64,000 nt of DNA from Pseudomonas orientalis (GTDB taxonomy: Bacteria > Pseudomonadota > Gammaproteobacteria > Pseudomonadales > Pseudomonadaceae), in contig NZ_CP094351.1 in the NCBI RefSeq assembly GCF_022807995.1, positions 308,501 through 372,500 of the forward strand, written 5' to 3'. Under the pieces are notes generated by a model, which saw only the letters and a program-made list of their open reading frames with translations, made no database searches and was not told where the DNA came from. Each line of letters begins with the position of its first letter. Positions within the stretch are counted from its first letter, which is position 1. Of this stretch, positions 63,501 through 64,000 are shown one piece after another. The translations under genes were made by a program, and so were the position numbers.

Positions 63501-64000
63501 AGCGCCAGGATTTGCTGGACATCTCGGTAACCCAAATTAGGGTTGGCTTGAAGCATCAGCGCAACAACACCTGAAACAATAGGCGCCGCAAAACTGGTGC
63601 CTTGCATGGCGCTGTAGCTATTGCCGAAAGTCGAGCCTCGATCAGTTTCCAGCATATGACTGGTGGACACGACATTGCTGCCTGGCGCCGAGACCAATAG
63701 GCTTGCGCCTGGATTAGAGAACGGTGCTGAGCCTATTTGTAAAGTCGACAGATCACCCTGCGCATTGATGGCTCCGACCTCAATCGAGTATCGATTGTTA
63801 TTGGTCAGCGATCCTTGGGCATTGCCGCCAGTAGCACGACTGTTGCCTCCGGCAGCAACAATAATTGTCCCTAACCCGCCTCGGCCATTATTTGCAGCAT
63901 ATTGGGCATTCGAGGTTAACGAACTGGCGGTGTTGATTTGACCTTGCTGCATATTACTGATGGCAAAGTCATTCTGAAACCCCCAGCTATTGTTGGCAAT
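60539..64000 (-). CDS. Large secreted S8 (subtilisin-like) protease with P domain and RTX-like repeats (5' end outside window)
   Basis: The last 1153 residues are present; the frame is open through base 64000, so the start is beyond the edge. The visible part begins in the S8 domain: IANNSWGFQNDFAISNM, VAAGGN (oxyanion region) and GTSFAAPIVSGVVAL with the catalytic Ser. A P/homoB domain follows (LGDVTLKLISPDGTQSVLL; HHWGELTAGEWKLEVTDS). Calcium-binding RTX-type motifs come next (LLDGGRGNNTLEGGTGKDFF). A Pro/Thr linker carries two EEILAERGIDPTKP-like repeats. The C-terminus has about seven 20-residue VGNGKNTI-type units and ends LQPVLAANWH, fitting type I secretion. Asp and His of the triad lie upstream. 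Confidence 0.85.
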   Translation of the reverse strand: MANNSWGFQNDFAISNMQQGQINTASSLTSNAQYAANNGRGGLGTIIVAAGGNSRATGGNAQGSLTNNNRYSIEVGAINAQGDLSTLQIGSAPFSNPGASLLVSAPGSNVVSTSHMLETDRGSTFGNSYSAMQGTSFAAPIVSGVVALMLQANPNLGYRDVQQILALSARKINDPSTVWSDNGARNWNGGGMHTSNDYGFGEVDARAAVRLSEAWMTQSTGANESVFSASSGVVGKTLAAGETFSSSLAMNAVSYVEHAEIDFDAQVGRLGDVTLKLISPDGTQSVLLNRQGKVPVGTAGASDADVGSTQSGAFKYTFMSTHHWGELTAGEWKLEVTDSATGLPVTLNSWSLRLYGSKMSADDTFFYTDEYIKAVAAQANRGVLDDAASGTAGGRNTLNAAAVSGDTSINLVTGVANIGGAALTINSRSPIQNIVTGDGNDTLVAGPADALLDGGRGNNTLEGGTGKDFFVVHRRGGGNDTVVNYDVARGEIIDLVGFTGKTFANLVITQLGADVSVDLGDAQSILLKNQTASAITAAQFKFQDTFVAPVEYVNSDVSAVPSQEGLGTVVLNGGSKGVSITTGADGQFVASLAGTVYSHDSATSDTFVVSRQPGVADYQNALRGFRQGTDKIDLSQTGITSFEQLTISKNNRGTINGLSQIHGVNISTMALDPAGGKVELLYLDALDVTQLSQSDFIFATHALDLVPITPSVVPPVVTTPDPLHPTITVPGTLEPSIERPIIDIPAVVLPPIPPIDTPKRPTVEELLAGRDRLPTDTKVKTAEEILAERGIDPTKPVDMTTPTPIVGGRDVGGGIDTRPTEVKIKSVDEILAERGIDRTKPGEMTTPKPTDLTDLVVPTPPVTGGAVTPSPVVVDKPTQIAPVKTTTVPVNTPFAIVNLPDLADNDLAVTGFSAKVTLGNGDNTVRLNGMMGTLVAGDGKNTIDSTDNTSSATVGNGKNIITGIYQKLSVGNGDNIITVASRTRAVTVGDGKNIIQGAIQELTVGNGENTIVNTESMAKVKLGDGTNTATVSGVMATVEVGHGSYDLGFRGSMSTLVFGKDITPDKLWFEHAGQDLQISVLGSKEEVTVLNWYASAPQRPSTISTGDGKSLSDRNVELLVQAMAAFSPPAAGLTSLATSEQQALQPVLAANWH

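Overview
The window is a 64 kb stretch of a Pseudomonas chromosome, almost certainly from the P. fluorescens group. The evidence is the gene content (OmpR/EnvZ beside Tex, the rimA-rimB-rimK operon, dctB-dctD, an OprD-family porin, rmlBACD), the high GC, and paired inverted REP elements (REPIN-type, arms like GTGGGAGGGGGCTTGC) scattered between genes. This is inferred from sequence features, not from a database match.

Layout. 1-9.4 kb is a housekeeping block: the start of tex, ompR-envZ, the rim operon (ribosomal protein S6 modification linked to c-di-GMP), hslR, a PAP2 phosphatase, hslO and pckA; the same neighbours cluster in enterobacteria. 9.6-11.5 kb has small poorly known genes (a DUF1493 protein and two hypotheticals). 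11.6-16 kb has a DUF2135/TPR exported protein, a RecQ-family helicase, a thioesterase and a glycine-zipper protein. 16.4-20.3 kb has a formate-dehydrogenase-like molybdoenzyme with FdhD, and a BON-LysM protein. 20.4-26.4 kb has yrfG, nudE, cysQ, a thioesterase and the DctB/DctD two-component system. 26.4-29.8 kb is the dTDP-L-rhamnose operon rmlBACD. 30-34.1 kb has a 969-residue kinase-like/aminotransferase fusion and agmatine deiminase. 34.3-38.4 kb has a TonB siderophore receptor with a Fur-like site and an OprD-type porin preceded by a possible small RNA. 38.4-42.1 kb is a redox/detoxification cluster (quinone-reductase-like, SDR, old yellow enzyme) with a divergent TetR regulator. At 42.2 kb a BRCT-domain gene appears frameshifted at a G6 run.

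The clearest accessory region is 43.1-49.2 kb: a roughly 6 kb integrative island in the 3' half of tRNA-Thr(TGT), bounded by a 36 bp exact direct repeat. It carries a tyrosine integrase, an HNH DNase S-type pyocin with its Im-type immunity gene under a LexA-like box, a D12-class adenine methyltransferase and two unknown genes.

49.7-64 kb returns to core-like genes: a polar amino-acid ABC transporter with an appended methyltransferase gene, a GabP-like permease with a sigma-54-like promoter, a diverged tandem duplication around REPINs, an ACR3-like transporter, an ArnT-like glycosyltransferase, a lipoprotein, and the 3' part of a large S8-protease/P-domain/RTX-like secreted protein that runs off the right edge.
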